Shown here piece after piece: positions 1 through 8,614 of a stretch of DNA of 64,000 bases (the stretch's first letter is position 1; every line of letters begins with the position of its first letter). The stretch is from contig CAWENQ010000007.1 of NCBI GenBank assembly GCA_963810485.1, positions 496,001-560,000 of the forward strand, written 5' to 3'. The DNA comes from DATKFM01 sp963810485 (GTDB lineage Bacteria > Pseudomonadota > Alphaproteobacteria > Dongiales > Dongiaceae). Below the pieces are notes generated by a model that searched no databases, had not been told where the DNA came from, and saw nothing but the letters and a program-made list of their open reading frames with translations. The translations under genes and the position numbers were made by a program.

Positions 1-503
1 ACAAATCCCGGGTCGTCGACAAGCACCCGATCAATTTCCGCCATCTCGGCCTGATCGCCGGTTTATTCCCGGAAGCGGCGATCGTGCATTGCCGGCGCGA
101 TCCCCGGGATACCTGCTTTTCCTGCTATGCACAGAATTTCGACGCGCCCATCCTTTGGTCCCTTCGGCTGGATTCGCTGGGGCTTTACTATCGCGAATAT
201 GAGCGGCTGATGGCCCATTGGTACCGCGTCATGCCCGGCCGGATTCATGATTTCGTCTATGAAAGCGTGATCGACAACCTGGAAGCCGAAGCGCGGCGGC
301 TCATCGATCGTTGCGGGCTGGCCTGGGATCCGAGCTGCCTGGACTTCCATGAAACACGGCGGGTGGTGCGCACCGCCAGCTACCGGCAAGTGCGCGAGCC
401 GGTATATAAGAGGTCGGTCGGCAAGTGGCGGAACTATGCGGCGGCGTTGGATCCGCTGAACGCAACGCTTTCCGACCCGGCCACCGGCGCCCCGGCAGGG
501 TAA
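1..503 (+). CDS. Sulfotransferase-like protein, C-terminal part (cut by window edge)
   Basis: The open frame enters from the left edge (first full codon at 3) and stops with TAA at 501-503, leaving 166 residues. The segment CRRDPRDTCFSCYAQNF resembles the 3'-phosphate-binding region of PAPS-dependent sulfotransferases, and the earlier KHPINFRHLGLI stretch and the later VYESVIDN and VGKWRNY motifs fit the C-terminal half of the TPR-linked sulfotransferase family (Sulfotransfer_3 type). Such enzymes move a sulfate group from PAPS to a protein, sugar or small molecule. The N-terminal half, possibly with TPRs, lies outside the window, so the substrate cannot be guessed. Confidence 0.75.
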   Translation, partial: KSRVVDKHPINFRHLGLIAGLFPEAAIVHCRRDPRDTCFSCYAQNFDAPILWSLRLDSLGLYYREYERLMAHWYRVMPGRIHDFVYESVIDNLEAEARRLIDRCGLAWDPSCLDFHETRRVVRTASYRQVREPVYKRSVGKWRNYAAALDPLNATLSDPATGAPAG

Positions 504-835
504 ACCCTTAGATCACGTAATTATTTCAATATATTACTCGATTATGTTAAAGCAAGCCGCGGTCTCGTGTCGTTCGTTCTTATTATCTATTATGAATCAA
601 TAGCTTGGTAAGAAAATTTGCACGGTTCCGCCTGTTGCATATTTGCCACAGGGACTGGAAAAGCTCCGCGCCAAAGGCCGTTGTGCTTGACCCTGATGCT
701 CCGCTCTTTACGATGCCCGTCGCCGATCATCCTAGGGTGGCTGGCAAAGCCCGGTAGTCGCAATGGCTGTTGGGCTTGTGCAAATGGGGGGCTGATGGAC
801 GCGTCAGCCTGAATTTTGGAAGAGGGATACAGAGC
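504..835. other. Intergenic region upstream of porin
   Basis: This 332-base gap is locally AT-rich at 510-610 and carries no convincing gene. It probably contains the porin promoter and a long 5' leader. I saw no repeat or RNA gene in it. Confidence 0.5.
687..714 (+). promoter_or_regulatory. Candidate promoter for the porin gene
   Basis: TTGACC at 687-692 and TACGAT at 709-714 are separated by 16 bases, a fair match to a housekeeping sigma-factor promoter. It would give a leader of about 115 bases before the porin start at 836. Found by eye only. Confidence 0.3.
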
Positions 836-1975
836 ATGAAAAAGGTTCTTCTCGGGTCCACCGCGCTGGTGGCGGCCGGGTTGATCGCCGGCGACGCAGC
901 AGCGGCGGACGGCGTGAAGCTCAGCCTCGGCGGTTATTACCGCGGCGTGGCGGGCATTATGTTTGACGATTTCGATGGCGCAGCGGCCGGTCTTGAAGAC
1001 GATCTCCGTGATTATGTCTTCAAGCAGGACGTTGAAGTGCACTTCAAGGGTGAAACCACCCTCGATAACGGCCTCACGGTCGGTGCGGTCGTTCAGCTTG
1101 AGGGCCAGACCTCGGGCGACCAGATCGACGAAGTCTATGCTTACTTCAGCGGTGGCTGGGGCGAGCTGCGCTTCGGTGACGACGACGAAGCATTGTCTCA
1201 GCTGTGTTCGATCACGCCGAGCGCCGCGGCCAACTTCGGTCCGGACTCGCCGTTCTTCAGCTTCTCGAACAGCGCTGCAGCCGGTGCGTTAGCTTATGCC
1301 GGCACCAACGGCACCTGCTACGGCACGGATAGCAACTCCACGAAGCTTATTTACTTCAGCCCGAATTGGGGCGGGTTCAGCTTCGCGGCGTCATTCACGC
1401 CGGACGGTACGCAGGACACTCGCAACACAGTCAGCGGCGCTGGCACTCGGTTTGAGAACAACCCGGGTCAGCTGTCTGACAACGTGTCTCTCGCCGCGAA
1501 CTTCAATCACGACTTCAATGGCATCACCCTGAATGTCGGCGGCGGCGCGACCTGGAACCTTGATCGTGAAGGTCTCCCGGGCGTTGACGAGACCGAAGAG
1601 TACCAGAGCTATGCGTCGGTCGGCTTCTTCGGCTTCACCATTGGTGGCGCCGTGGACCTGCGCAAGAACTTCGGTGTTGATGGTTCCGATCGCCTCGTTT
1701 ACGGCGCGGGCCTTACCTACAATTGGGACGCTTGGACGGTTGGCGTGGGCTGGACCCATGGCGATTACGAAATCGCTCAGCTTACCGCTCTTACTCTGAC
1801 CAGCGATGCAGAGCAGAATCAGGACATTTTCGCCCTGACCGCTGCCTACGCGCTCGGGCCGGGCATCACGGTTGATGGCGTTGTCGAGTGGGTCGACTCC
1901 GAAACGGATGCCGGCGCGCTCAGCAACGATTACCAGGGCATTTCTTTCGGCCTCGGTACGTTGATCAGCTTCTAA
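836..1975 (+). CDS. Outer-membrane porin
   Basis: A 379-residue beta-barrel porin of the alphaproteobacterial type, forming a passive channel for small hydrophilic solutes in the outer membrane. It begins MKKVLLGSTALVAAGLIAG and continues to an AAA/AD site, a clear Sec signal peptide. The mature part alternates short amphipathic strands rich in G, Y, F and D, and ends in LISF, the C-terminal aromatic residue recognised by the Bam complex. ATG 836 is preferred over upstream starts in the same frame because the signal peptide begins here and GGAAGAGGGA lies just upstream. The gene stands alone and is followed by a strong hairpin. Confidence 0.88.
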   Translation: MKKVLLGSTALVAAGLIAGDAAAADGVKLSLGGYYRGVAGIMFDDFDGAAAGLEDDLRDYVFKQDVEVHFKGETTLDNGLTVGAVVQLEGQTSGDQIDEVYAYFSGGWGELRFGDDDEALSQLCSITPSAAANFGPDSPFFSFSNSAAAGALAYAGTNGTCYGTDSNSTKLIYFSPNWGGFSFAASFTPDGTQDTRNTVSGAGTRFENNPGQLSDNVSLAANFNHDFNGITLNVGGGATWNLDREGLPGVDETEEYQSYASVGFFGFTIGGAVDLRKNFGVDGSDRLVYGAGLTYNWDAWTVGVGWTHGDYEIAQLTALTLTSDAEQNQDIFALTAAYALGPGITVDGVVEWVDSETDAGALSNDYQGISFGLGTLISF

Positions 1976-2005
1976 TCAGCGTCACTAAAGACCACTGTGT
2001 CGAGC

Positions 2006-2036
2006 GGGGAGGGCTTTGCCCTCCCCGTTTCGTTTT
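2006..2036 (+). terminator. Rho-independent terminator after porin
   Basis: GGGGAGGGC (2006-2014), loop TTT and GCCCTCCCC (2018-2026) form a perfect 9-bp stem, followed by GTTTCGTTTT. Position and U-richness fit intrinsic termination of the porin transcript. Confidence 0.85.
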
Positions 2037-2130
2037 GGCGATCGCCAACGAACGGGTCGCCGGACAATTGCATGATCCCGCCGGCAGCGGCAGAATTGCC
2101 ACTCCCAGTTTCACCGAGCTGGATCCACGG

Positions 2131-2811
2131 ATGAGCGAAATCGCAGCCCGGCTCGCGGCGCTCAAAGAGCGCATCGCCTATGCGGCCAAGGATAGCGGCC
2201 GGGATCCCCGCAGCGTCACGCTGGTCGCAGTGAGCAAGACTCACGATGCCCCCGCGATTGCGCCCGCGCTTGCCGCCGGCCACCGCGTCTTCGGTGAAAA
2301 CCGGGTGCAGGAAGCGGCGGCGAAGTGGCCAGCGCTGCGGCAGCAATATGCCGATATCGAACTCCATCTCATCGGCCCGCTGCAGACCAACAAAGTGCGC
2401 GATGCCCTGGCGCTGTTCGACGTCATCGAATCCGTGGACCGGCCGAAGCTGGCGCAGGCCTTGGCGGCGGAACTGGCGAAATCGCCGCGGCGCATCGCCT
2501 GTTACATCCAGGTCAACACCGGCGAAGAATCGCAGAAGGCCGGCATCCTGCCGGATGCGGCCGATGCCTTCATCGCCCATTGCCGCGACGAACTGAAGCT
2601 GCCGGTTGCCGGCCTGATGTGCATCCCGCCCCAAGACGAAGAGCCGTCGCTGCACTTCGCGCTGCTCGGCGAGATCGCCCGCCGCAGCAATCTGAGCATT
2701 CTCAGCATGGGCATGAGCAGCGACTACGAAATCGCCGTGCGCCTGGGCGCGACCCATGTCCGCATCGGCACCGCCATCTTCGGCGCGCGCCCGGCGGCGG
2801 CCGAAGGTTGA
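2131..2811 (+). CDS. YggS-family pyridoxal-phosphate homeostasis protein
   Basis: A 226-residue, single-domain alanine-racemase-fold protein that binds PLP and buffers its cellular level; family members have no firmly assigned catalytic reaction. The PLP lysine is K36 in LVAVSKTH, followed by GENRVQEA, HLIGPLQTNK and the C-terminal LSMGMSSDYEIAVRLGATHVR phosphate-binding region (residues split across 190-215). ATG 2131 is chosen because family proteins begin with this MSEIAARL helix; longer in-frame starts run back into the porin terminator. No strong Shine-Dalgarno is visible. Confidence 0.9.
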   Translation: MSEIAARLAALKERIAYAAKDSGRDPRSVTLVAVSKTHDAPAIAPALAAGHRVFGENRVQEAAAKWPALRQQYADIELHLIGPLQTNKVRDALALFDVIESVDRPKLAQALAAELAKSPRRIACYIQVNTGEESQKAGILPDAADAFIAHCRDELKLPVAGLMCIPPQDEEPSLHFALLGEIARRSNLSILSMGMSSDYEIAVRLGATHVRIGTAIFGARPAAAEG

Positions 2812-2812
2812 C

Positions 2813-3310
2813 CTAAACCTCGATCGCCACGCAGTCGCCCGCTTTCGCCTGCGCCAGGATTTCCATCAGGTCGTCGCGCGCGAACGCGACGCAGCCGGCG
2901 GTCGGCCGGTAATCGTCATGGGCGATGTGGACGAACACCGCGCTGCCCAATCCCGGCCGCACGGGATCGTCATTGTGACCGATGACCAGGATGAGATCGT
3001 AGACGGAATCATCCCGCCATAGCCGCTCGTGACCGGCGTCGAAGGGCAGCCTGACGGCGCGGTTATACGACGTGCTGGCAGGATCATCGCACCAGCCATC
3101 GGCTTGATCGATCGGTTGCACCGGCAATCCGGTCGATGGGTGTGGCAGGCGATCGGCGCGGAAATACAGGCGACGGAAGGGAAAACGTCCGGCCGGCGTT
3201 GCGCCGTCGCCCTCGCGCTTGTCGCGCCGGACGCCGGCGGGACCGACGACGCAGCGATAGCGCTTGCCGTTCCACGACGCCCAGCCGTCTGCGCTGACGA
3301 TCAGATCCAT
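2813..3310 (-). CDS. L,D-transpeptidase catalytic-domain (YkuD-like) protein
   Basis: A 165-residue protein of the minimal YkuD type. Conserved histidines at H112 (IGHND) and H128 (FVHIA) precede TAGCVAF, whose C140 is the catalytic cysteine of L,D-transpeptidases, which cross-link peptidoglycan stem peptides or attach proteins to it. The GDGATPAGRFP segment near the N-terminus is also typical. There is no obvious signal peptide, common in this short subfamily, which makes its site of action uncertain. The gene is convergent with yggS, with one base between them. Confidence 0.82.
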   Translation of the reverse strand: MDLIVSADGWASWNGKRYRCVVGPAGVRRDKREGDGATPAGRFPFRRLYFRADRLPHPSTGLPVQPIDQADGWCDDPASTSYNRAVRLPFDAGHERLWRDDSVYDLILVIGHNDDPVRPGLGSAVFVHIAHDDYRPTAGCVAFARDDLMEILAQAKAGDCVAIEV

Positions 3311-3338
3311 CTGCTATCGCAACCGCGCCGCCGCTGGC

Positions 3339-4496
3339 CTACATCACATGGCCGAGGCGCGCGACCTTGGTGGCGAGATAGCGCTCATTGTGGCCATTGG
3401 ATGGAAACACATGGGGCACGCGCTCGGTCACTGCGACGCCGCAGCGCCGCAGCCCCTCGACCTTCGCCGGATTGTTGGTCAGCAGCCGCACCTGGTGATA
3501 GCCCAACTGCCGCAGCATCTCGGCGGCGGGCAGGTAAATCCGCTCGTCGGCTTCGAAGCCGAGCTGCCGGTTGGCTTCCGCCGTGTCGGCGCCGCTGTCC
3601 TGCAGCCGATAGGCGCGCAGCTTGTTGACGAGGCCAATGCCACGGCCCTCCTGCGCCAAGTAGAGCAGGATCCCCTGCCCCTGCTTGCCGATCTCGGCGA
3701 TGGCGCCGCGCAGCTGGTCGCCGCAATCGCAGCGCAGGCTGCCGAGGAGATCGCCGGTGAAACATTCGGAATGGATGCGCGCCAGCACCGCGGAATCCTT
3801 CGGCGGTTCGCCGATGATGACGGCCAGGTGCTCAATGCCGCCGTCGCTGGGGCGGAAGGCGACGATGCGCGCCTGTTCGGCGCCGGCCAGGGGCACGCGC
3901 GCTTCGGCGACCGGCCGCAGGCTCTGCGCCGCCAGCTTCTGATAGCTGCCGATCGCTTCTGCCGTAACGGTCAGGAGTCCCCGCGCCTGCGTGAACTTTT
4001 CAATTGAGCCGCGATGGCTTTCATCAAGCGGCTCCACCAGCGCCGCCGGCAGCAGCCGAGCAAGTTTGATCAGCTCGATCGATGCCTGGCGGAGTTCGGC
4101 GCCGAGTTCCACGGCACGGAACTCCCGGGAATCATGGGCCGGCGCCAGGGTCGTCGGATCCGCAAGATCGCGCAGCGAGCGGGCGAGTACCGTACGGGAC
4201 ATGCGCCAGGCGCCGGCAGGTTGATCCGCGGGCGCCTGCAAGCCGAGGGCGGCGGCGCGCGGCGCCGTCAGCACCAGCACAGGATCGGATTCCCCGCCTC
4301 TGCCGAATTGCGTCAGGCCGGATTCGTCCAGCGTCTCAATGGCGGCGATGACCGCATCGCCTGCCGGCGCACGCAGCAACACGGCACGCCCGCGCCTGAG
4401 CTCGCCCACCGCGCGATCGACGCTCTCCAGACTCTCGGTGGCCGCGATCTCCGCCGCCGCGCGTTTGTTCAGCAAATGACTCACGAATGTCCTCAA
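3339..4496 (-). CDS. ribA: GTP cyclohydrolase II (RibA) with N-terminal extension
   Basis: A protein of about 385 residues. The C-terminal ~190 residues are GTP cyclohydrolase II, which opens GTP to 2,5-diamino-6-ribosylamino-pyrimidinone phosphate in the first step of riboflavin synthesis. The zinc ligands C245, C256 and C258 are present in HSECFTGDLLGSLRCDCGD, followed by the EGRGIGL substrate loop. The N-terminal ~190 residues look like a degraded DHBP-synthase (RibB) fold, a fusion seen in alphaproteobacteria and probably inactive. The 4496 start is TTG; GTG at 4482-4484 four codons further on is equally possible. Confidence 0.88.
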   Translation of the reverse strand: MRTFVSHLLNKRAAAEIAATESLESVDRAVGELRRGRAVLLRAPAGDAVIAAIETLDESGLTQFGRGGESDPVLVLTAPRAAALGLQAPADQPAGAWRMSRTVLARSLRDLADPTTLAPAHDSREFRAVELGAELRQASIELIKLARLLPAALVEPLDESHRGSIEKFTQARGLLTVTAEAIGSYQKLAAQSLRPVAEARVPLAGAEQARIVAFRPSDGGIEHLAVIIGEPPKDSAVLARIHSECFTGDLLGSLRCDCGDQLRGAIAEIGKQGQGILLYLAQEGRGIGLVNKLRAYRLQDSGADTAEANRQLGFEADERIYLPAAEMLRQLGYHQVRLLTNNPAKVEGLRRCGVAVTERVPHVFPSNGHNERYLATKVARLGHVM

Positions 4497-4710
4497 CCCA
4501 TCAATACCGTGGCGGTCCGGCGCCCGGCAGCAGGGCGCGCATTAACTCCGATCGGGCGCGCCGGGGTCAAGCCCGTTGCGCTCTACAATATGGCGTTGCT
4601 TTCAATGGAAAAGAAGCCAACATCTGCGCCGGGAGCGAAAGTTGCATTTTCACCGAGATTCTTGTAATTTCAATATCTTAACAATATCCAACGCGGGCCC
4701 GTGCCAGCCA

Positions 4711-4995
4711 ATGCCGACAGCTGTTTGGAATAACCGCGTGATTGCCCAATCGGACCGGGTCGAGACGGTGGAAGGCAATGCCTATTTTCCTGCCGCCGCC
4801 GTGAAGCCCGAATATCTGCGCGCCAGTGACACCACCTCAGTCTGCTCCTGGAAGGGCACCGCCAGCTACTACACCCTGGTGGTCGATGGGCGCGAGAACG
4901 CTGACGCCGCCTGGGTCTACCGCGACCCTTCCGCCGCGGCGGCGAACATCAAGGACATGATTGCCTTCTGGCGCGGCGTCGAGGTGAAGCCGTGA
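4711..4995 (+). CDS. DUF427 family protein
   Basis: A 94-residue DUF427 protein: MPTAVWNNRVIAQSD, EGNAYFP, CSWKGTASYYTL, AAWVYRDP and FWRGVEVKP are the family's hallmark segments. The biochemical function of DUF427 is not established. ATG 4711 is chosen because the family begins at this tryptophan-containing strand. The stop TGA overlaps the GTG start of the response regulator, so the two are probably co-translated. Confidence 0.85.
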   Translation: MPTAVWNNRVIAQSDRVETVEGNAYFPAAAVKPEYLRASDTTSVCSWKGTASYYTLVVDGRENADAAWVYRDPSAAAANIKDMIAFWRGVEVKP

Positions 4996-5723
4996 TCGCA
5001 GGTGCTGAATCGGCGGCGCGCAGCGGCGCCCGGCCGGCCCATGAACGGCGGATCCTGCTGGTCGACGATGACGGCCCCTTGCGCCAGTCCTTGGCGGAGC
5101 AGCTCCGCCTGCATGAGGAATTCGGTACTGCCGAATCCGAAAGCGGCGCCGCCGCGATCGATCTCTGCAAGACCCAGCGCTACGACCTGATCCTGCTGGA
5201 TGTCGGATTGCCGGACATGGATGGGCGCGAAGTTTGCCGTATTCTGCGACGCAATGGCGTCACCTCGCCGATCATCATGCTGACCGGCGCCGATACCGAA
5301 GCCGATACGATCCTCGGCTTGGATTCCGGCGCCAACGACTACATCACCAAACCGTTCAAGTTGGGCGTGCTGCTGGCCCGCATCCGTGCCCAGTTCCGCC
5401 AGCATGAGCAGAGCGACGATGCCGTCTTCACCATCGGGCCCTACAGCTTCCGGCCCGGCGTGAAGATGCTGGTCAATGCCGGCAGCAACAAGAAGATCCG
5501 CCTGACGGAGAAGGAAACCGCCATTCTCAAGTATCTCTACCGCGCCGGCGACAAGGCGATCGGCCGGGAGACGTTGCTGGGCGAGGTCTGGGGCTATAAT
5601 GCCGGCGTCACTACCCACACGCTGGAGACCCATATCTACCGCCTGCGGCAGAAGATCGAACGCAATCCCACGCAGGCTGAGATCATCGTCACTGAGCCCG
5701 GCGGCTATCGTCTGGTACCCTGA
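4992..5723 (+). CDS. OmpR/PhoB-family response regulator (orphan)
   Basis: A 243-residue two-domain regulator. The receiver domain (about 20-135) has D25/D26 for Mg2+, phospho-acceptor D70 in ILLDVGLPDMDG, T98 and K120. The C-terminal winged helix (about 145-243) has LTEKETAILKYLY and the recognition region VTTHTLETHIYRLRQKI. It therefore binds DNA when phosphorylated. No histidine kinase is encoded nearby, so its partner is elsewhere. The start is GTG, overlapping the DUF427 stop (GTGA). The receiver begins after a 19-residue non-conserved leader. Confidence 0.9.
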   Translation: MIAGAESAARSGARPAHERRILLVDDDGPLRQSLAEQLRLHEEFGTAESESGAAAIDLCKTQRYDLILLDVGLPDMDGREVCRILRRNGVTSPIIMLTGADTEADTILGLDSGANDYITKPFKLGVLLARIRAQFRQHEQSDDAVFTIGPYSFRPGVKMLVNAGSNKKIRLTEKETAILKYLYRAGDKAIGRETLLGEVWGYNAGVTTHTLETHIYRLRQKIERNPTQAEIIVTEPGGYRLVP

Positions 5724-5813
5724 TTGAACCCATGAATTTCCGCGGCCGACCCATGCCCAGCTCTCGCCTGCCGCGGCCAAGACCGTCGACGGAACAAGGA
5801 TTGGAAGCTGCCT

Positions 5814-6644
5814 TTGCCCGAAGCCGATGAGTTCCTCGTCCGTTTCTGGGGTGTGCGCGGCAGCATCGCCTGCCCGGGCCCGAACTACGCCCGCTATGGC
5901 GGCAATACCTCCTGCCTGGAGGTCCGTTGCGGACCGAACCTGTTCATCCTCGACGGCGGTACTGGTTTGCGGGCGCTGGGCGAAAGCCTGCGCAATGAAG
6001 CCGTCGACGCCGACCTCTATTTCACCCACAGCCATTTCGACCATATCGCCGGCCTGCCCTTCTTCAAGGCGCTGTTCAAGCCGGAGAACCGGCTGCGCCT
6101 CTGGGCCGGACATTTGCTGCCGGAGGCCAATCTTCAGGATGTGATCGGCACCATGATGAAGGCGCCCCTGTTCCCGGTGCCGATGGGGGTGTTCACCGCG
6201 GCGGTCAGCTATCATGATTTCACTGCCGGCGAGGTGCTGACGCCCAAGCCGGGCATCGCCATCAAGACCGCGCCGCTCAATCATCCCAACAACGCGACTG
6301 GCTACCGCATCAATTACCGCGACCGTTCGATCTGTTATGTGACGGATACGGAGCACAGGCCCGGCCAGACCGATCAGAACATCGTCGATCTCTGCCGCGG
6401 CGCCGACATCTTCATCTACGACTGCTCCTACACCGAGGCGGAGTATCCGCTCTATACCGGCTGGGGCCATTCCACGTGGCAGGAGGGCGCCCGCCTCGCC
6501 GACCTGGCCGAGGTGAAATCCTTTGTCATCTTCCATCACGATCCCAGCCATGACGATGCCACCATGGACCGTATCGCCGATGAAGCGGTGAAGCGCCGCC
6601 CCGGCTCCATCGTCGCCCGCGAAGGCATGGTGCTGCGCCCGTGA
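5814..6644 (+). CDS. Metallo-beta-lactamase-fold hydrolase
   Basis: A 276-residue MBL-fold protein of the RNase Z/PhnP-like group. Metal ligands are visible in THSHFDH (H72, H74, D76, H77), with later metal-binding residues in LNHPNN, VTDTEH and FHHDPSHDD. The N-terminal FWGVRGSIACPGP and YGGNTSC are signatures of a bacterial subfamily often found near signalling genes; no substrate is established. The start is TTG with a GGAAG-like site about eight bases upstream. It follows the response regulator by 90 bases, in the same direction. Confidence 0.82.
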   Translation: MPEADEFLVRFWGVRGSIACPGPNYARYGGNTSCLEVRCGPNLFILDGGTGLRALGESLRNEAVDADLYFTHSHFDHIAGLPFFKALFKPENRLRLWAGHLLPEANLQDVIGTMMKAPLFPVPMGVFTAAVSYHDFTAGEVLTPKPGIAIKTAPLNHPNNATGYRINYRDRSICYVTDTEHRPGQTDQNIVDLCRGADIFIYDCSYTEAEYPLYTGWGHSTWQEGARLADLAEVKSFVIFHHDPSHDDATMDRIADEAVKRRPGSIVAREGMVLRP

Positions 6645-6690
6645 CGCCAGAGGGCGGCCGCGCCCCGGCCGGAATGATCGGGGGCGCGGC

Positions 6691-7413
6691 GTGACGGCGG
6701 AAACCATCGATGCGATCTTTGCCCGCTGCCGGCCCGACTTTGCGGCTCGCTTGCGCGATCTCGCGCGCTATCGCGACGATTTTGCCCGCTTCGGCGGCGC
6801 AGCGCCGGCACCGCGGTTCGAGCAGGACTGGTTTCCACGGCTCGATGCGGCGATGGCCTATGCCCTGGTGCGCGAGCGCCGCCCGCGCCGCATCGTCGAA
6901 ATCGGCTGCGGCCATTCCAGCCGCGTGATGGCCCGCGCCATCGCCGATGGGAATCTTGCCGCGGATTTCACCGCCATCGATCCGCGGCCGCGCGCGACCC
7001 TCGGCGGGTTGCCGATCCGCCATATCGACAGGCGCCTGCAGGAAGTGCCCGCGAAGATTTTTGCCGCGCTGAAAGCCGGCGACATCCTGTTCATCGATTC
7101 CAGCCACAAACTGGCGCCGGGCAGCGACGTGGAGCTGTTGATCACCCAGATCCTGCCGGCGATCCCGGCGGGCGTCCTCGTCCATATCCACGACATCTTC
7201 CTGCCCGGCGGGTATCCCGCGTCATGGTCCTGGCGGAACTACAACGAACAGGGCGCCGTTGCCGCGCTTTTCCGGGACGGCGGCTGGGCGCCGCTGTTCG
7301 CCAGCAGCTTCGTGCTGTCGCAGATGGCCGGCGAGTTCGCGGAGAGTATCGCTGCCGGCTTGCCGCTGCCGGCGGGCGCCATCGAAAGCAGCCTGTGGCT
7401 GGAAAAACGCTGA
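6691..7413 (+). CDS. Class I SAM-dependent methyltransferase
   Basis: A 240-residue Rossmann-fold methyltransferase of the Methyltransf_24 type. Motif I is RIVEIGCGHSSRVMA, the following acidic residue is in FTAIDPRP, and FIDSSHKLAPGSD plus VLVHIHDIFLPGGYP form the active-site region found in class members acting on sugars or small molecules. The start is GTG 6691. The downstream gene is convergent. The acceptor substrate cannot be deduced. Confidence 0.8.
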   Translation: MTAETIDAIFARCRPDFAARLRDLARYRDDFARFGGAAPAPRFEQDWFPRLDAAMAYALVRERRPRRIVEIGCGHSSRVMARAIADGNLAADFTAIDPRPRATLGGLPIRHIDRRLQEVPAKIFAALKAGDILFIDSSHKLAPGSDVELLITQILPAIPAGVLVHIHDIFLPGGYPASWSWRNYNEQGAVAALFRDGGWAPLFASSFVLSQMAGEFAESIAAGLPLPAGAIESSLWLEKR

Positions 7414-7422
7414 ACCGCGCTG

Positions 7423-8595
7423 TTACTTATAGGGATCGGCGGCGTCACGCAGGCCGTCGCCCAGGAAGTTGAACGCCAGCACCACCAGGATCACGGGGAT
7501 CGCCGGCCACATCAGCCAGGGATAGATCACCACGGATTCGATGTTCTGCGCCTCGTTCAGCAGCACGCCCCAACTGGTGATCGGCTCGCGCAGGCCGAGG
7601 CCCAGGAAGCTCAACGCCGTCTCGCCCAGGATCATCGCGGGTATGGACAGCGTCACCGAGGCGATCAGATGGCTGGTGAAGCTGGGCAGCAGATGGCGGC
7701 CGATGATGCGCGCCGGTCGCGCGCCCATGAGCTGGGCGGCGACGCAGAAATCCTCTTCCCGCAGCGACAGCAGTTTCGAGCGCACCGCCCGCGCCAGCCC
7801 GGTCCAATCCAGCAAGCCCAGGATGATGGTGATGCCGAAGAACACCAGGATCGGGCTCCAGTTCAGCGGCAGGATCGCCGACAGCGCCAGCCACAGCGGC
7901 AGATGGGGCAGGCAGCGCAGGATCTCGATCAGCCGCTGCACCCCTTCGTCGAGCCAGCCGCCATAGTATCCCGCCAGTCCGCCGAAGAAGATGCCGAGGA
8001 TGAAACTGGTGCCCACGCCCAAGAGGCCGATGGTCAGGGAGATGCGCGCGCCATAGACCAGGCGCGAGAACATGTCCTTCCCCACCTCGTCGGTACCCAG
8101 CAGATGCAGCTGCCCCTTCTCCGCCGGACAGACGAAATGGAAACTGGCGTCGAGCGTGCCCCAGAATTTGTATTTATCGCCGCGGCAAAAGAATCGCAGC
8201 TTCTGCACCCTGGTCTCGTCGTCGGTGTATTCGCGCTTCAGCGTCTCGGTGTTCAGCTTGAAACTGTAGCCATAGACAAAGGGGCCGATGAACTCGCCTT
8301 CATGGAACAGATGCACGGTCTGCGGCGGCGACAGCACGCTGCGGATATCCTTGGTGTCCTGGTGATAGGGCGCGATGAACTCGCTGACCAGGATCGAGCC
8401 ATAGAGGATCGCCAGGAAAATCCCTGAGATCACCGCCGCCCGGTGGCGCAGGAAGCGCCACCACATCAGCTTCCATTGCGAGGCAAGGAAGTATTTTTCC
8501 TGGCCCTCGGCGGTCCGTTCGATCGAATAGGGATCGAAGGGCGCTCCGGAAACATAATGGTCGATCGGCGGGGCGCCGTCGGGTCCGGCTGTCAT
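7423..8595 (-). CDS. Oligopeptide-type ABC transporter permease (DppC/OppC family)
   Basis: A permease of about 390 residues. An N-terminal membrane helix is followed by a large periplasmic insertion (about 75-185) and five more helices. The EAA loop is MGARPARIIGRHLLP, and FLGLGLREPITSWGVLLNEAQ is typical of OppC. ATG 8595 has GGAG eight bases upstream; an earlier in-frame GTG at 8634 would overlap the preceding gene. The long periplasmic insertion resembles YejE-like peptide permeases. It is the last gene of the minus-strand operon beginning near 20.3 kb or at one of its internal promoters. Confidence 0.9.
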   Translation of the reverse strand: MTAGPDGAPPIDHYVSGAPFDPYSIERTAEGQEKYFLASQWKLMWWRFLRHRAAVISGIFLAILYGSILVSEFIAPYHQDTKDIRSVLSPPQTVHLFHEGEFIGPFVYGYSFKLNTETLKREYTDDETRVQKLRFFCRGDKYKFWGTLDASFHFVCPAEKGQLHLLGTDEVGKDMFSRLVYGARISLTIGLLGVGTSFILGIFFGGLAGYYGGWLDEGVQRLIEILRCLPHLPLWLALSAILPLNWSPILVFFGITIILGLLDWTGLARAVRSKLLSLREEDFCVAAQLMGARPARIIGRHLLPSFTSHLIASVTLSIPAMILGETALSFLGLGLREPITSWGVLLNEAQNIESVVIYPWLMWPAIPVILVVLAFNFLGDGLRDAADPYK

Positions 8596-8614
8596 GGCGC
8601 GCGCTCCGTCCTCA

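Noticed and set aside
4917..6707. 596-codon minus-strand frame
   Set aside because: It lies opposite the response regulator and the MBL-fold gene, which have full motifs; its own translation has no family features.
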